A DNA stretch of 64,000 nt from Lachnospiraceae bacterium A4 (GCA_000403215.2 KE159549.1:256930-320929); one strand, 5' to 3'; positions 16,339-26,397 are shown, counted from the first letter of the stretch. The notes: generated from the sequence alone by a model not told the origin. Translations and numbers: made by a program.

Positions 16339-17673
16339 TCACGCCAGAAGCGTACATAGTATTTTGACTGCATCCGGAAACTTCTCGACAGGAACTTCAC
16401 AGCAGGAGAGCGCGATATGGGCAGCGCCATCATTTTTTTTTGAGCCTGTATGATACGGAAAGACCAGCAGCCCGTTTGCGGCTGCCTTGTCGCGCAGTTC
16501 ATTGCTGGTCAGCGCGCACTTTATTTTCAGGTGCACTAGGAAAACGGACTCGCCCATAAATACCTCTGCCTGTGTGCCAAACGCTTCCTCCAGCAGCATA
16601 GACAGTGTTTTTGCTTTGCTGGCATACAGGCGCTTTAGCTTACGAATCTGGCTCTCTAAGTGCCCGTCCCGCAAAAACTGGCACAGGGCGAGCTGCTCTG
16701 ATTTGGAGGCGGTCTGATTGTAGAGCGCCTTTTTTTGTTCGTACAGAGGCAGCAGAGAGTCGGGCAGGATCATGAAACTGAGGCGGATCGAGGGCAGCAG
16801 AAGCTTTGAAAAGGTGCTTAGATAGACCACATTCTCGCCGCCGGCAAGCCCTTGTAAACACGGAATCGGCTTGCTGAAATACCGAAATTCATTGTCGTAG
16901 TCGTCCTCGATGATCAGCCGGTTGTGTACGGCGCATTCTTTCAGGAGCGCAAGCCGTTTCTCGACACTCATCACATCGCCAAGCGAGGTCATATGGGACG
17001 GCGTCATGTAGAGCACGCTTGCGTTTTCCTTGTCTTTTTCGACAGCAAATCCATAATCTTCAAAGATGACCATACCCTGTGCAAAACGTGTGTCGTGGAA
17101 ACATACGGTCTCGCGCGCCTTGATGAGCGGGCATAAAATATTGAGCAGCGCTTGGGAACCAGCGCCGATGATGATGTTTTCAGGACGGCAAACAGCGTTT
17201 CTTTTGTTCACGACATAGCGGCAGATGACCTCGCGCAGCTCGTACTCGCCCTGCGGCTCACCGTAGGTCAGCATACGCCCGTCCTGCCGCAGCGTGCTCT
17301 TGATGTAGCGGCGCCATAGATTGAAGTCGAAGCTGTCCGCGTCCACATTGTTTGAGGTAAAATTATATAAGATACGCGGATTGTCTGCCGCGTCGGAGTT
17401 TTTGTTGTGAACAGGCTGGCTTGAGATCACCGTCGCGGTTCGGTCGGTGACATAGTATCCGCTCTGCGGTCTGGAAATGATATAACCGTCCGCGGCAAGG
17501 CACAGATAGGCGGTCTCTATGGTTGTGCGGCTCAAACCTAGCTGCACTGCGCCGCGCCGGATAGATGGCATCTTCGTGCCCGGCATCAGGCGTCCCGTGA
17601 CAATCAGGTCTTTATAGTAGTCATACACTTGTAGATAACGCGTGGAATGTGTCGAATTGAAATCAAGCTTCAT
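16339..17673 (-). CDS. MocR/PdxR-type transcriptional regulator (GntR wHTH fused to aminotransferase fold)
   Basis: The 444-aa protein has an N-terminal GntR winged helix (RYLQVYDYYKDLIVTGRL, KMPSIRRGAVQLGLSRTTIE) and a class I aminotransferase-like domain that binds PLP. The Schiff-base lysine lies in YLSTFSKLLLPSIR, and IEDDYDNEFRY is the conserved Asp/Tyr segment. MocR proteins control vitamin B6, amino acid or GABA metabolism and often act on the divergent gene. The start at 17673 follows GGAGG; the longer frame up to 17922 is not supported. It is divergent from the frameshifted gene at 17816. Confidence 0.92.
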   Translation of the reverse strand: MKLDFNSTHSTRYLQVYDYYKDLIVTGRLMPGTKMPSIRRGAVQLGLSRTTIETAYLCLAADGYIISRPQSGYYVTDRTATVISSQPVHNKNSDAADNPRILYNFTSNNVDADSFDFNLWRRYIKSTLRQDGRMLTYGEPQGEYELREVICRYVVNKRNAVCRPENIIIGAGSQALLNILCPLIKARETVCFHDTRFAQGMVIFEDYGFAVEKDKENASVLYMTPSHMTSLGDVMSVEKRLALLKECAVHNRLIIEDDYDNEFRYFSKPIPCLQGLAGGENVVYLSTFSKLLLPSIRLSFMILPDSLLPLYEQKKALYNQTASKSEQLALCQFLRDGHLESQIRKLKRLYASKAKTLSMLLEEAFGTQAEVFMGESVFLVHLKIKCALTSNELRDKAAANGLLVFPYHTGSKKNDGAAHIALSCCEVPVEKFPDAVKILCTLLA

Positions 17674-17815
17674 AGGTTGTCCGCCTCCCTCGTTTGTGCT
17701 ATGATATATAGTATATTTTACTTCGCTTAGATTTTCAGTGTAGCATGACAGCGCAGAGGACGCAAGCCAGAGCAAGGTGGAATATACAAATTTAATTTTT
17801 ACAGGAGATAATAAA

Positions 17816-18441
17816 ATGATAGAGATCAAATACGAAGACGGTATGTTTCTTGCCAAAGGAACCTTTTCGATCGGGATTGCAGGCGTATATGAAAATAAAG
17901 ACTTTGGCGACGGAAACATCACGATTGATATAGAATTAGAAGATCTTCTGGAGGATTTGCATGAGGGAGATTCTTATTTCTATGAGCCGCTGCGTCCATA
18001 TTTAGAGGACAAAGGGGAGGAGGGCGCCGCAATGACTATATTCTGTATCGTCTTTTTGAGAATCTTGAGGCGTGCGCATATCCGTTTTGGGAGATTGAGG
18101 AGGCAGTGCTTCCGGGTTCGCTCGACGGCTATGATATGGATAACTTGGCACATGAAATCTATGATACACAGAAAAGTATCGGAAGCTGGGGATTTGAGGC
18201 GTTTGACAGACAGCCGAACAATGGGACGATCGAGAAGCCAGACTTGGAGGGGCGGCTTCGGGAACAGTATCCAATGTTTCATTTTGATGCTTTGTACGAA
18301 GCGATCGAACAAGACTGCCTTTATCTGAGTGGAAGATTTATGAGTTTCCAGTTCTCGGATTGCTGGGGAAGGAAATTATTAGACGCCGCGTATGACGAAT
18401 TAGATGAAAACCTCACGCCGCTTGACTGGCATAATCACTAA
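17816..18441 (+). pseudogene. Frameshifted hypothetical gene (about 208 codons)
   Basis: The frame from ATG 17816 (MIEIKYEDGMFLAKGTF) is convincing to about 18030 and then turns into arginine-rich noise. The neighbouring frame becomes protein-like exactly there (DYILYRLFENLEACAYPF) and continues to the TAA at 18441 (LTPLDWHNH). Loss of one A at 18031 (GCAATGAC for GCAAATGAC) or one G in the GGGG run at 18014 would explain it. The reconstructed acidic protein is not one I recognise. Whether this is a true mutation, a sequence error or recoding cannot be told here. Confidence 0.8.
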
Positions 18442-18482
18442 ATTTGAAATAAAATAGAACGAACCAAAGGGGGAAAACTTTT

Positions 18483-20255
18483 ATGAAAAGCTTGTTAAAG
18501 TACATAAAAGATTACAAAAAGGAAAGCATTCTGGCACCATTGTTCAAGATGCTTGAAGCTTCTTTTGAGCTTATGGTGCCGCTTGTCATGGCGGCTATCA
18601 TTGACAACGGCATTGCAGGCAGCGATACGCCATATATTTTGAAGATGGGGGCAGTGCTGGTGCTGCTGGCAGCAGTGGGGCTTGCAAGCTCAGTGACAGC
18701 GCAGTATTTCAGCGCGAAGGCGGCGGTCGGCTTTGCGACAAAACTCAGAAGCGCGCTGTTTTCACATATCCAAGGACTGTCCTACACAGAGCTTGACACC
18801 ATCGGAACCAGCACGCTCATCACACGCATGACCAGCGATGTCAACCAGATTCAAAACGGCGTCAACTTGACGCTGCGTCTGCTGCTGCGCTCTCCCTTCA
18901 TCGTGTTTGGCGCAATGGTGATGGCGTTTACTGTGGACGTGCGGGCGGCGCTCATTTTTGTGGTGACGATTCCGCTCCTTGCGGTTGTCGTGTTCGGCAT
19001 TATGCTCGTCAGTATGCCATTGTACAAAAAAGTGCAGGCAGCGCTCGACAAAATTCTTGGCAGAACGCGTGAAAATCTTGCAGGCGCCCGCGTAATCCGC
19101 GCATTTTGCAAGGAGGAGTCAGAGACAGCAGACTTTGAGCAGGAAAATGAGCTGCTGCTGAATACGCAGGTGTTTGTCGGCAAGATTTCCGCGGCGATGA
19201 ATCCGGTGACGTACATCATTATCAATATTGCGCTCGTCGTACTCCTGTGGACAGGGGCAGTCCGTGTGGACAACGGCATAATCACGCAGGGCGAGGTGGT
19301 CGCGCTGGTAAACTATATGTCGCAGATTCTCGTGGAGCTTGTCAAGATGGCAAACCTGATCATACAGCTCACAAAGGCACTTGCCTGTGCAAAGCGCGTG
19401 GAGGGTATCTTTGAGATCACTTCGAGCATGAAGAGCGGTACATTTAATAAATATGACATAGAAATTCTTAACGAGGACAAAGAAGATGACGCAATGATTA
19501 TCTTTCATCATGTAAGCCTTACCTACAGCGGCGGCGGGGACGAATCCCTGACAGACATTGATTTTGTCGTGAACAAAGGGGAGACCGTCGGCATCATAGG
19601 CGGTACAGGTTCCGGCAAAACCTCTGTGGTCAATCTGATTCCGCGCTTCTACGATGCGACAAAAGGGCATGTGATTGTGGACGGGATTAAGGTCATAGAT
19701 TACGAGATTCCCGTACTGCGGGAAAAGATCGGCGTCGTCCCGCAGAAGGCTGTTTTGTTCAAAGGAACAATCCGCGAAAATCTCCTGTGGGGAAATGAAC
19801 ATGCTTCTGAGCAGGACATTGAGGACGCACTGCGCATCTCGCAGGCGAAGGAGTTTGTGGATACCAAGGAGGGCAGACTTGACTTTATGATCGCGCAGGG
19901 CGGCAAGAATCTCTCAGGCGGCCAGAAACAGCGCCTTACGATTGCGCGCGCCATTGTGCGCAAGCCCGATATCCTGATTCTTGACGACAGCGCTTCGGCG
20001 CTTGACTTTGCCACAGATGCAAAGCTGCGCGCGGCGGTCAAGGATATGGGAAATGACATGACTGTCATTATTGTGTCGCAGCGCGCCGCGTCGATCATGT
20101 TTGCCGACAAGATTGTCGTGATGGACGACGGTGCGGTGGCAGGCATTGGCACGCACGAACAGCTTCTTGCGGACAATAAAATCTATCAGGAAATCTATTA
20201 TTCGCAATTTCCCGACAAGAAAGCAAATGCTGCGAATGAACAGGCGCGGAGGTAA
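18483..20255 (+). CDS. ABC exporter half-transporter with degenerate ATP site
   Basis: The 590-aa protein joins a six-helix exporter domain (residues 1-310) to a nucleotide-binding domain. Walker A is GGTGSGKTS and the signature is NLSGGQKQR. Walker B reads ILILDDSASALD, with Asp where the catalytic Glu is expected. In known heterodimeric exporters such as TM287/288 and BmrCD one subunit has this change and its own ATP site does not hydrolyse. The next gene, 5 bp downstream, has the canonical Glu, so the two form a heterodimeric multidrug- or peptide-type exporter. Confidence 0.95.
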   Translation: MKSLLKYIKDYKKESILAPLFKMLEASFELMVPLVMAAIIDNGIAGSDTPYILKMGAVLVLLAAVGLASSVTAQYFSAKAAVGFATKLRSALFSHIQGLSYTELDTIGTSTLITRMTSDVNQIQNGVNLTLRLLLRSPFIVFGAMVMAFTVDVRAALIFVVTIPLLAVVVFGIMLVSMPLYKKVQAALDKILGRTRENLAGARVIRAFCKEESETADFEQENELLLNTQVFVGKISAAMNPVTYIIINIALVVLLWTGAVRVDNGIITQGEVVALVNYMSQILVELVKMANLIIQLTKALACAKRVEGIFEITSSMKSGTFNKYDIEILNEDKEDDAMIIFHHVSLTYSGGGDESLTDIDFVVNKGETVGIIGGTGSGKTSVVNLIPRFYDATKGHVIVDGIKVIDYEIPVLREKIGVVPQKAVLFKGTIRENLLWGNEHASEQDIEDALRISQAKEFVDTKEGRLDFMIAQGGKNLSGGQKQRLTIARAIVRKPDILILDDSASALDFATDAKLRAAVKDMGNDMTVIIVSQRAASIMFADKIVVMDDGAVAGIGTHEQLLADNKIYQEIYYSQFPDKKANAANEQARR

Positions 20256-20260
20256 TCAGA

Positions 20261-22024
20261 ATGAAAGAGATGAATCAAGAGATATTAAAAAAGGTCTTAG
20301 ACCACATCGGAAAATACAAAATTTTCCTGTTTTTTTCCATTGTGCTTGCGGCGATTTCGGTAATACTTACCTTATATATACCGATTCTCACCGGTCAGGC
20401 GGTGGATTGCATTCTTGGTCCCAGCGCGGTAGATTTTGACGGGATTTTGGATATACTAAAGAAGATGGCAGTGATTATCGTGCTGACAGCGCTGGTGCAG
20501 TGGGTGATGAACGCCTGCAACAACAAGATTGCCTATCAGGTGGTGCGCGACGTGCGCGACGAGGCGTTTAAAAAATTGCAGATTCTGCCGCTCAAATACA
20601 TTGACGGACATTCCCACGGTGACATTGTGAGCCGCGTCATCGCAGATGTAGACCAGTTCTCCGATGGTCTGCTGATGGGCTTTACCCAGCTTTTTACGGG
20701 CGTGGTGACGATTATCGGCACGCTGGTCTTTATGTTTTCCATCAATGTCTCCACGACGGTAGTCGTTGTGATACTGACACCATTGTCATTTTTTATCGCG
20801 GGATTTATCGCAAAAAGGACATTCAGCATGTCCAAACTCCAGTCCGAGACGCGCGGGGAGCAGACGGCGCTGATTGACGAGATGATTGGCAATGAGAAGG
20901 TGGTGAAGGCATTTGGGCATGAGCCGCAGGTGATGGAGAAATTTACTGAAATCAATGACCGGCTCCAAAAGGCAAGTGTCAAGGCAATCTTTTTCTCCTC
21001 GCTGACCAATCCCTGCACGCGCTTTGTCAACAGCCTTGTCTATGCGGGCGTGGGAATCCTCGGGGCATTTCTGGCGATCAAAGGCTATATCAGCGTGGGG
21101 CAGCTCACAAGCTTTCTAAGCTATGCCAACCAATACACAAAGCCGTTTAACGAGATCTCCGGCGTGGTGACGGAATTGCAGACGGCGCTTGCGTGTGCGG
21201 GCAGGGTGTTTGAGTTTATCGAGGAGGAGCCGCAGATGGCGGAGCCGGACAACGCGGCAGTCCTACAGGCGCCAAAGGGAAGTATCTCAATGCAGAATGT
21301 CTGCTTTTCATACAATCCTGACCAGAAGCTCATTCAGAATTTTAATCTGGAGGTCAAGCCCGGTCAGCGCGTGGCGATCGTAGGCCCGACCGGCTGCGGA
21401 AAAACAACTGTCATAAATTTGCTCATGCGGTTCTATGATGTTAATAGTGGAAGTATTCGGATTGACGGCATTGATCTTAGGAACATGACGCGCAAAAGCC
21501 TGCGGGAGAGCTTTGGCATGGTCTTGCAGGAGACATGGCTTCACGCGGGGACAATCCGGGAGAACATTGTGATGGGAAAGCCGGACGCCACAGACGACGA
21601 GGTGATCGCAGCGGCGAAGGCGGCGCACGCACACAGCTTTATCAAGCGTCTGCCAATGGGATATGACACGGTGATTACAGAAGATGGCGGCAGTCTCTCA
21701 CAGGGACAGAAGCAGCTTCTGTGTATTACGCGCGTGATGCTTTGTCTGCCCCCGATGCTCATTCTCGACGAGGCGACCTCCTCCATCGACACGCGCACAG
21801 AGATCAAAATCTCACAGGCATTCAATACCATGATGAAGGGAAGAACGAGTTTTATCGTGGCGCACAGGCTTTCCACCATTCGCGAGGCGGATATCATTCT
21901 TGTCATGAAGGACGGCAACATTATCGAGCAGGGGAACCATGAAACACTTCTGGGGAAAGAGGGCGGCTTTTATGCAAAGCTGTATAACTCTCAGTTTGAA
22001 GCGGTGTCAGGCTGCGATGCGTAG
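20261..22024 (+). CDS. ABC exporter half-transporter with catalytic ATP site
   Basis: The 587-aa partner of the preceding gene has six membrane helices and a nucleotide-binding domain with Walker A GPTGCGKTT, a variant signature SLSQGQKQL and Walker B MLILDEATSSID with catalytic Glu, plus switch His in IVAHRLS. The Ser-Gln change in this signature pairs with the degenerate site of the first subunit, as in asymmetric exporters. Its ribosome binding site GGAGG overlaps the end of the previous gene, so the two are coupled. Substrate is unknown; drug, lipid or peptide export is usual. Confidence 0.95.
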   Translation: MKEMNQEILKKVLDHIGKYKIFLFFSIVLAAISVILTLYIPILTGQAVDCILGPSAVDFDGILDILKKMAVIIVLTALVQWVMNACNNKIAYQVVRDVRDEAFKKLQILPLKYIDGHSHGDIVSRVIADVDQFSDGLLMGFTQLFTGVVTIIGTLVFMFSINVSTTVVVVILTPLSFFIAGFIAKRTFSMSKLQSETRGEQTALIDEMIGNEKVVKAFGHEPQVMEKFTEINDRLQKASVKAIFFSSLTNPCTRFVNSLVYAGVGILGAFLAIKGYISVGQLTSFLSYANQYTKPFNEISGVVTELQTALACAGRVFEFIEEEPQMAEPDNAAVLQAPKGSISMQNVCFSYNPDQKLIQNFNLEVKPGQRVAIVGPTGCGKTTVINLLMRFYDVNSGSIRIDGIDLRNMTRKSLRESFGMVLQETWLHAGTIRENIVMGKPDATDDEVIAAAKAAHAHSFIKRLPMGYDTVITEDGGSLSQGQKQLLCITRVMLCLPPMLILDEATSSIDTRTEIKISQAFNTMMKGRTSFIVAHRLSTIREADIILVMKDGNIIEQGNHETLLGKEGGFYAKLYNSQFEAVSGCDA

Positions 22025-22126
22025 TATGTGAGAACGAGCTTTAGGAGTGAAAATTTTGCCCGAATCGTTACTGTGAGCGGCTGTGCATAGTGACAAATCA
22101 GTGCAATCAATATAGGAGATAAAAAC

Positions 22127-23095
22127 ATGATAAATAATTTTCTGAACGTATCAGAGTATGCGGTTCTGGGATTCGTGGGCGTCGTCTTTGCGTATCTGCT
22201 GACCAGCTTCCTGCTCGCAATTGGCATGAATAAATTACCGAGAGACCATGGGCGCGAGTTTGCCCATGACGGCGGACTCTCCGCGGGCAAGCCGCGCGGT
22301 GCAGGGTTTGTCTTTATCCTTGTCTTTGTGCTGGCGGCGCTTGTGTTTGGCAATGTGGACCGGGAAATGACCATCTATCTGATTCTGACGGTTGCCGCGA
22401 TGATGACAGGGTATCTCGACGACTGCGCCAAGGTCTCATGGGGAGAGCTTCGAAAGGGGCTGCTCGATTTGATGATTGCCATCATGACCGCCGTGACCAT
22501 GGTCAATTTCAATGGAAGTGATGTGCTGATCGCTGTGACGGGGCAGGTTATCGCACTGCCGCCGGTTCTCTACGGAATCCTTGCCATTGTGCTGGTGTGG
22601 GGTTCCATCAATGTGACAAACTGCGCCGATGGCGTGGACGGCTTGTCTGGCACTTTGACAAGTATCACGTTATTCACAATCTATATGATTATGAACAGCA
22701 CTGGGACAGCGCCGGAATTTTCGTACACAATTCTATTGTTTATCGCCTGTATCCTTGGCTATCTGTGGTTTAATGCGACGCCGAGCCGCCTTTTGATGGG
22801 CGATGCCGGCTCGCGTGCAATGGGACTTTTCATCGCGATTGCCATCATGAAATCGGGCTATCCGTTCTTGTACCTGCTGGCGGCATTTGTACTGATGGTG
22901 GACGGAGGCATCGGGCTAGTGAAGGTGTCGCTGCTGCGCTTCCTGCACATCAAGATACTCACCAAAGTGCGCACGCCGCTGCATGACCATGTGCGCAAGA
23001 ACTTAGGCTGGTCCAATGCCCAAACTGTATTTAAATTTGCAATTATTCAGATTATGATATCGGCGGCGGTGGTGTGGCTGGTAGGAATGCTATGA
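22127..23095 (+). CDS. MraY-like phospho-sugar transferase (polyprenyl-phosphate glycosyl-1-phosphate transferase)
   Basis: The 322-aa membrane protein has about ten helices and the family motifs: GYLDDCAKV with the DD pair, NVTNCADGVDGLSG, LLMGDAGSRAMG with the catalytic Asp, and RTPLHDHVRKNLG near the end, where MraY usually has HHH. MraY moves phospho-MurNAc-pentapeptide to undecaprenyl phosphate in peptidoglycan synthesis. The gene is not in a division cluster, so it may be the main mraY in an unusual place or a paralog for another polymer. It is followed 16 bp later by an acetyltransferase gene. Confidence 0.85.
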   Translation: MINNFLNVSEYAVLGFVGVVFAYLLTSFLLAIGMNKLPRDHGREFAHDGGLSAGKPRGAGFVFILVFVLAALVFGNVDREMTIYLILTVAAMMTGYLDDCAKVSWGELRKGLLDLMIAIMTAVTMVNFNGSDVLIAVTGQVIALPPVLYGILAIVLVWGSINVTNCADGVDGLSGTLTSITLFTIYMIMNSTGTAPEFSYTILLFIACILGYLWFNATPSRLLMGDAGSRAMGLFIAIAIMKSGYPFLYLLAAFVLMVDGGIGLVKVSLLRFLHIKILTKVRTPLHDHVRKNLGWSNAQTVFKFAIIQIMISAAVVWLVGML

Positions 23096-23111
23096 AAGAA
23101 AAGAGGTACAA

Positions 23112-23630
23112 ATGAACAAACGATTTGAAACGATGCAGTCCAAACGCCTAACGATCACCGCGTTTGACATGAAATATCTGGACGACTATTACCATAACTT
23201 TGACAAGGAGATTACCCAATACCAGTATCCAGACCCGTTTGACAGTCTGGAGAGTGCACGCAAGTGTCTACAGGAATTTATAGATGCGGCGGCGCGCGGC
23301 GAGATGCTCTTTCTCGCGCTTCTTGACAGCAATGCTACATTTGTGGGCAGCTTGGAGGTGCATGGACTGATGGAGGAGACGCCGGAGCTGGGAATCTGGA
23401 TTGCGAAGGAGGAACAGGGAAAAGGCTATGCGTATGAAGCGCTGGCATGTGTGCTGGCAAACCTCAAACAGACCAAGCCGGATACATGGTATGTCTACGA
23501 GGCGGATCTGCGCAATGAACCAAGTATGAAGCTGGTGTCCAAATTCAAGTTCCAGAAGAAGGAGATTGACGAATTTACGACAGAATCTGGCAAAGAGTTG
23601 AAATTGCAGCAATATTTCGTGCAGCTTTAA
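23112..23630 (+). CDS. GNAT-family acetyltransferase (RimJ/RimL-like)
   Basis: The 172-aa protein follows the RimJ/RimL plan: TMQSKRLTITAFD at the start, then FVGSLEVHGL, and an acetyl-CoA-binding strand-loop-helix ELGIWIAKEEQGKGYAYEAL with the Q-G-K-G pyrophosphate loop, and EPSMKLVSKFKF at the end. Targets may be N-terminal amino groups, amino sugars or an antibiotic. AGAGG precedes the ATG. It is likely cotranscribed with the MraY-like gene. Confidence 0.88.
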   Translation: MNKRFETMQSKRLTITAFDMKYLDDYYHNFDKEITQYQYPDPFDSLESARKCLQEFIDAAARGEMLFLALLDSNATFVGSLEVHGLMEETPELGIWIAKEEQGKGYAYEALACVLANLKQTKPDTWYVYEADLRNEPSMKLVSKFKFQKKEIDEFTTESGKELKLQQYFVQL

Positions 23631-23676
23631 GAATATGATGCGAATTTTCGGAATATTTCAAATCTGGCTTCTTTGA

Positions 23677-23705
23677 TTGACAAATATTTGACTAACCTTT
23701 ATAAT
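23677..23705 (+). promoter_or_regulatory. Promoter of the secreted transglutaminase-like gene
   Basis: Consensus TTGACA, 17 bp, TATAAT, 75 bp upstream of the ATG at 23780. Confidence 0.75.
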
Positions 23706-23779
23706 TAAAGGCATAATATATAACAGGGACGTTATGGAGGAGCTCATGGGGGAGTATAAGAATCGAGGAGGAAACTAAT

Positions 23780-25459
23780 ATGCGTATAGTAGAGAAGGTG
23801 CTGTACGGATTTGGTGGCTTATTGGCGCTTATACTTCTTTTTATTGCGTTTTGCCACTATAATCCAGAATTGGCAGTAAAAATCGGTGCAGATTTAAAGG
23901 CAAATGCCGGTGAAGCGAATGTGGGAAGTTATGACAATACTGTGCAGATGGTCAACACGACAGTGACACTCGGACAGCTTCCAGCGGCGCAGAATGTGCG
24001 TGCTGCGCAAAGCGGCGGCGCACCGGAACAAACGACTCTGGTCAATACACCGCAGCAGATGAAGGAAACGCGTGCGGCAGATGATGATGAGGGAGAGACT
24101 TCCGACAGCAAGTTAAAAATTCCTGATAAGGTTGCGGGGCTGACGGGCTATATCCCAGTCAAGGCGACAGGAACAGAGATCACACAGGACAAGGCGGACG
24201 AGATCGCAAAGGAACTCAGCAAGGGAGAGACTGGCAGCAATCTCAAGTTCGACGAGGAGATCTATCCGTATTACGGAATGATCAATGATGCACAGAAAGC
24301 AGTCTACAGACAGATTTACGCCAATGCAAATGACCAGAACAAGCATTTTGCACCAGTGCAGGACATCACGGCAAACGATCTGAAAAATGCCTTTACGTCT
24401 GTTGTCAATGATCATCCTGAGCTGTTTTGGGTTGACACAGCGTACAAGTATCAGCATACGCCCAAGGGAAGCGTGGCGGACATCACACTTGTATTTAATG
24501 TGACAGCGAACAATCTTGACGCGTCGAAGCTGGAGTTTCAGGCGGCGGCGAAGAAAATTACAGATGAAACTTATGGAAATTACACCGACTACGACAAAGA
24601 AAAAATCGTGCATGACACCCTGCTGGACAAGGTGAAATATGATGTGAATGCACCGATGAACCAGAGCGCCTACAGTGCGCTGGTGTACGGCAGAACCGTG
24701 TGTGCAGGCTATGCGCGGGCTTTCCAGTATGTCATGCAGGAGCTGGATATTCCCTGCTACTATGTGACTGGATTTGCCGGTGAAAACCATGCATGGAACA
24801 TCGTAAAGCTCGATGACGGTTACTATAATGTGGACAGTACTTGGGATGACACCAATCCGAATACCTATGATTATTTTAACTGTTCAGATGACGATTTTGC
24901 CTCTGATCATGTGAGAAAGGATTTGTCAATCTACCTTCCGCCATGTAAGGGCAACCGTTACAGCGGTCTCGAAGTCAATCCTTCGGTGACACCGCCGACA
25001 GACACGACGACCAAACCAAAACCACCTACAGGCACGACGACGAAGCCCTCAACAGGCGGCACAACGACGAAGCCGTCCACGGGGAACTCGACAACTGTCA
25101 CCAAACCGTCTGGCAGCACGACAACCCAGACCACAGCGACCAACACAGATTCCATCACAGTAATGACCGTGCGCGGCGGCGGTGATGGAAATTATATCGA
25201 CAACGTTGGCGATTACTTCAATGAGTGCTTCGCAGTAATGGTTGACAGAGATGAGAGCGTGATTACATTCGATCTGATTGTCACAGACAAAGACCTTTGG
25301 GATGACATTTATGATGCTTATGATGACGGAAGTTGTCAGGAAGGCTATATTGACCGCTATCTTGTTGAGAAGCACAAGAACGCGTGCAGCATGTACGTGG
25401 AAGCAGTGCCGCGGACAGATGGAAGCTATCTGCTTAGGCATCGCGGGGTGATTAATTAA
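23780..25459 (+). CDS. Secreted/membrane-anchored transglutaminase-like protein
   Basis: The 559-aa protein begins with a membrane helix (VLYGFGGLLALILLFIAF), followed by an exported region. The transglutaminase-like core shows GRTVCAGYARAF with nucleophile Cys, GENHAWNIV with His and NVDSTWDD with Asp, a complete triad. After it comes a Thr/Pro/Lys-rich linker (TTTKPSTGGTTTKP style, about 400-450) and a C-terminal domain of about 95 residues (ITVMTVRGGGDGNYIDNVG). Such proteins act as cell-wall-associated proteases or crosslinkers. AGGAGG precedes the ATG. The C-terminal domain is not recognised. Confidence 0.88.
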   Translation: MRIVEKVLYGFGGLLALILLFIAFCHYNPELAVKIGADLKANAGEANVGSYDNTVQMVNTTVTLGQLPAAQNVRAAQSGGAPEQTTLVNTPQQMKETRAADDDEGETSDSKLKIPDKVAGLTGYIPVKATGTEITQDKADEIAKELSKGETGSNLKFDEEIYPYYGMINDAQKAVYRQIYANANDQNKHFAPVQDITANDLKNAFTSVVNDHPELFWVDTAYKYQHTPKGSVADITLVFNVTANNLDASKLEFQAAAKKITDETYGNYTDYDKEKIVHDTLLDKVKYDVNAPMNQSAYSALVYGRTVCAGYARAFQYVMQELDIPCYYVTGFAGENHAWNIVKLDDGYYNVDSTWDDTNPNTYDYFNCSDDDFASDHVRKDLSIYLPPCKGNRYSGLEVNPSVTPPTDTTTKPKPPTGTTTKPSTGGTTTKPSTGNSTTVTKPSGSTTTQTTATNTDSITVMTVRGGGDGNYIDNVGDYFNECFAVMVDRDESVITFDLIVTDKDLWDDIYDAYDDGSCQEGYIDRYLVEKHKNACSMYVEAVPRTDGSYLLRHRGVIN

Positions 25460-25468
25460 GAAGTTATT

Positions 25469-25507
25469 AAACAAAAATACAGGCAGAGAGTGCCTGTATT
25501 TTTGTTT
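25469..25507. terminator. Intrinsic terminator
   Basis: A 17-bp perfect stem (25469-25485 with 25491-25507), AAACAAAAATACAGGCA against its complement, with a 5-base loop and T-rich 3' arm. Confidence 0.9.
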
Positions 25508-25542
25508 AGAGATAAAAAGAATTATTTTTAGGAGGAGACAGA

Positions 25543-26397
25543 ATGAGTCAGAATGAGAAAACATTGAAGGAATTATTAAAAGAGGGATTTACACACGGAG
25601 GAGTTTTCCATGCAGATGATGTATTTGCAACTGCACTATTGAAAATACTCAATCCAAATATTCATATTTCGAGGGGATTTTCTGTACCTGAGAGTTTTTC
25701 AGGGATTGTGTATGATATTGGAGGGGGAAAATATGATCATCACCAAAAAAACAGTAGAATGCGCGAAAATGGGGTACCTTATGCAGCATTTGGATTAATC
25801 TGGGAACAATTTTGTCAGGAGTTGCTTTCCAAGGAGGATGCAAAGGCATTTGACGAGTATTTTATACAGCCGATTGATCGCTCTGATAATACAGGGGAAG
25901 AAAATATAATGTCTCTTATCATTTCAGATCGGCTTCCTACATGGCAGGAAAACACTGTGAAGATGGAGGAAGCCTTTTGGGAGGCTGTTGCGTTCGCGCA
26001 GAAGATATTAGAACAGCGTTTTAAGCAGATTAGAGCAGACAGAGAAGCATATGAAATTGTGATTCGAAAAGCAAAGGAATGCAGAGGCGGTATTCTGTAT
26101 CTTGAACCTGTAGTGCCGTGGAAAGAAGCATTGCGGGATTATCCTAAGGATATTTTATTTGTAATCTATCCTTCCATACGTGGAGGATATAATATTCAAG
26201 CAGTTCCGTGCAGGGAGGATAAAAATGCATTGAGACATCCTTTTCCGCAAAGCTGGTGCGGAGCAAGCCCACAGGAGCTTCAGAAGTTGACAGGAATCAA
26301 GGACATTACTTTTTGTCATAAGGCAGGATTTTTGAGCGTAGCAGAGACCTTGGAGGGAGCATTTTCTGTTGCGAGACTTGTGATACATGGTGATTGA
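25543..26397 (+). CDS. MYG1-family (UPF0160) metal-dependent hydrolase
   Basis: The 284-aa protein has the MYG1 signatures GVFHADDVFATALL near residue 20 and YDIGGGKYDHHQ near residue 60, the DHH-like metal site of the family, and later IQPIDRSDN and SWCGASPQELQKLTG. Eukaryotic MYG1 is a 3'-5' RNA exonuclease; bacterial members are uncharacterised and are thought to be hydrolases on sugar or nucleotide substrates. GGAGGAG precedes the ATG. It is the last gene before the CRISPR island and has its own upstream terminator, so a link to CRISPR is only positional. Confidence 0.88.
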   Translation: MSQNEKTLKELLKEGFTHGGVFHADDVFATALLKILNPNIHISRGFSVPESFSGIVYDIGGGKYDHHQKNSRMRENGVPYAAFGLIWEQFCQELLSKEDAKAFDEYFIQPIDRSDNTGEENIMSLIISDRLPTWQENTVKMEEAFWEAVAFAQKILEQRFKQIRADREAYEIVIRKAKECRGGILYLEPVVPWKEALRDYPKDILFVIYPSIRGGYNIQAVPCREDKNALRHPFPQSWCGASPQELQKLTGIKDITFCHKAGFLSVAETLEGAFSVARLVIHGD

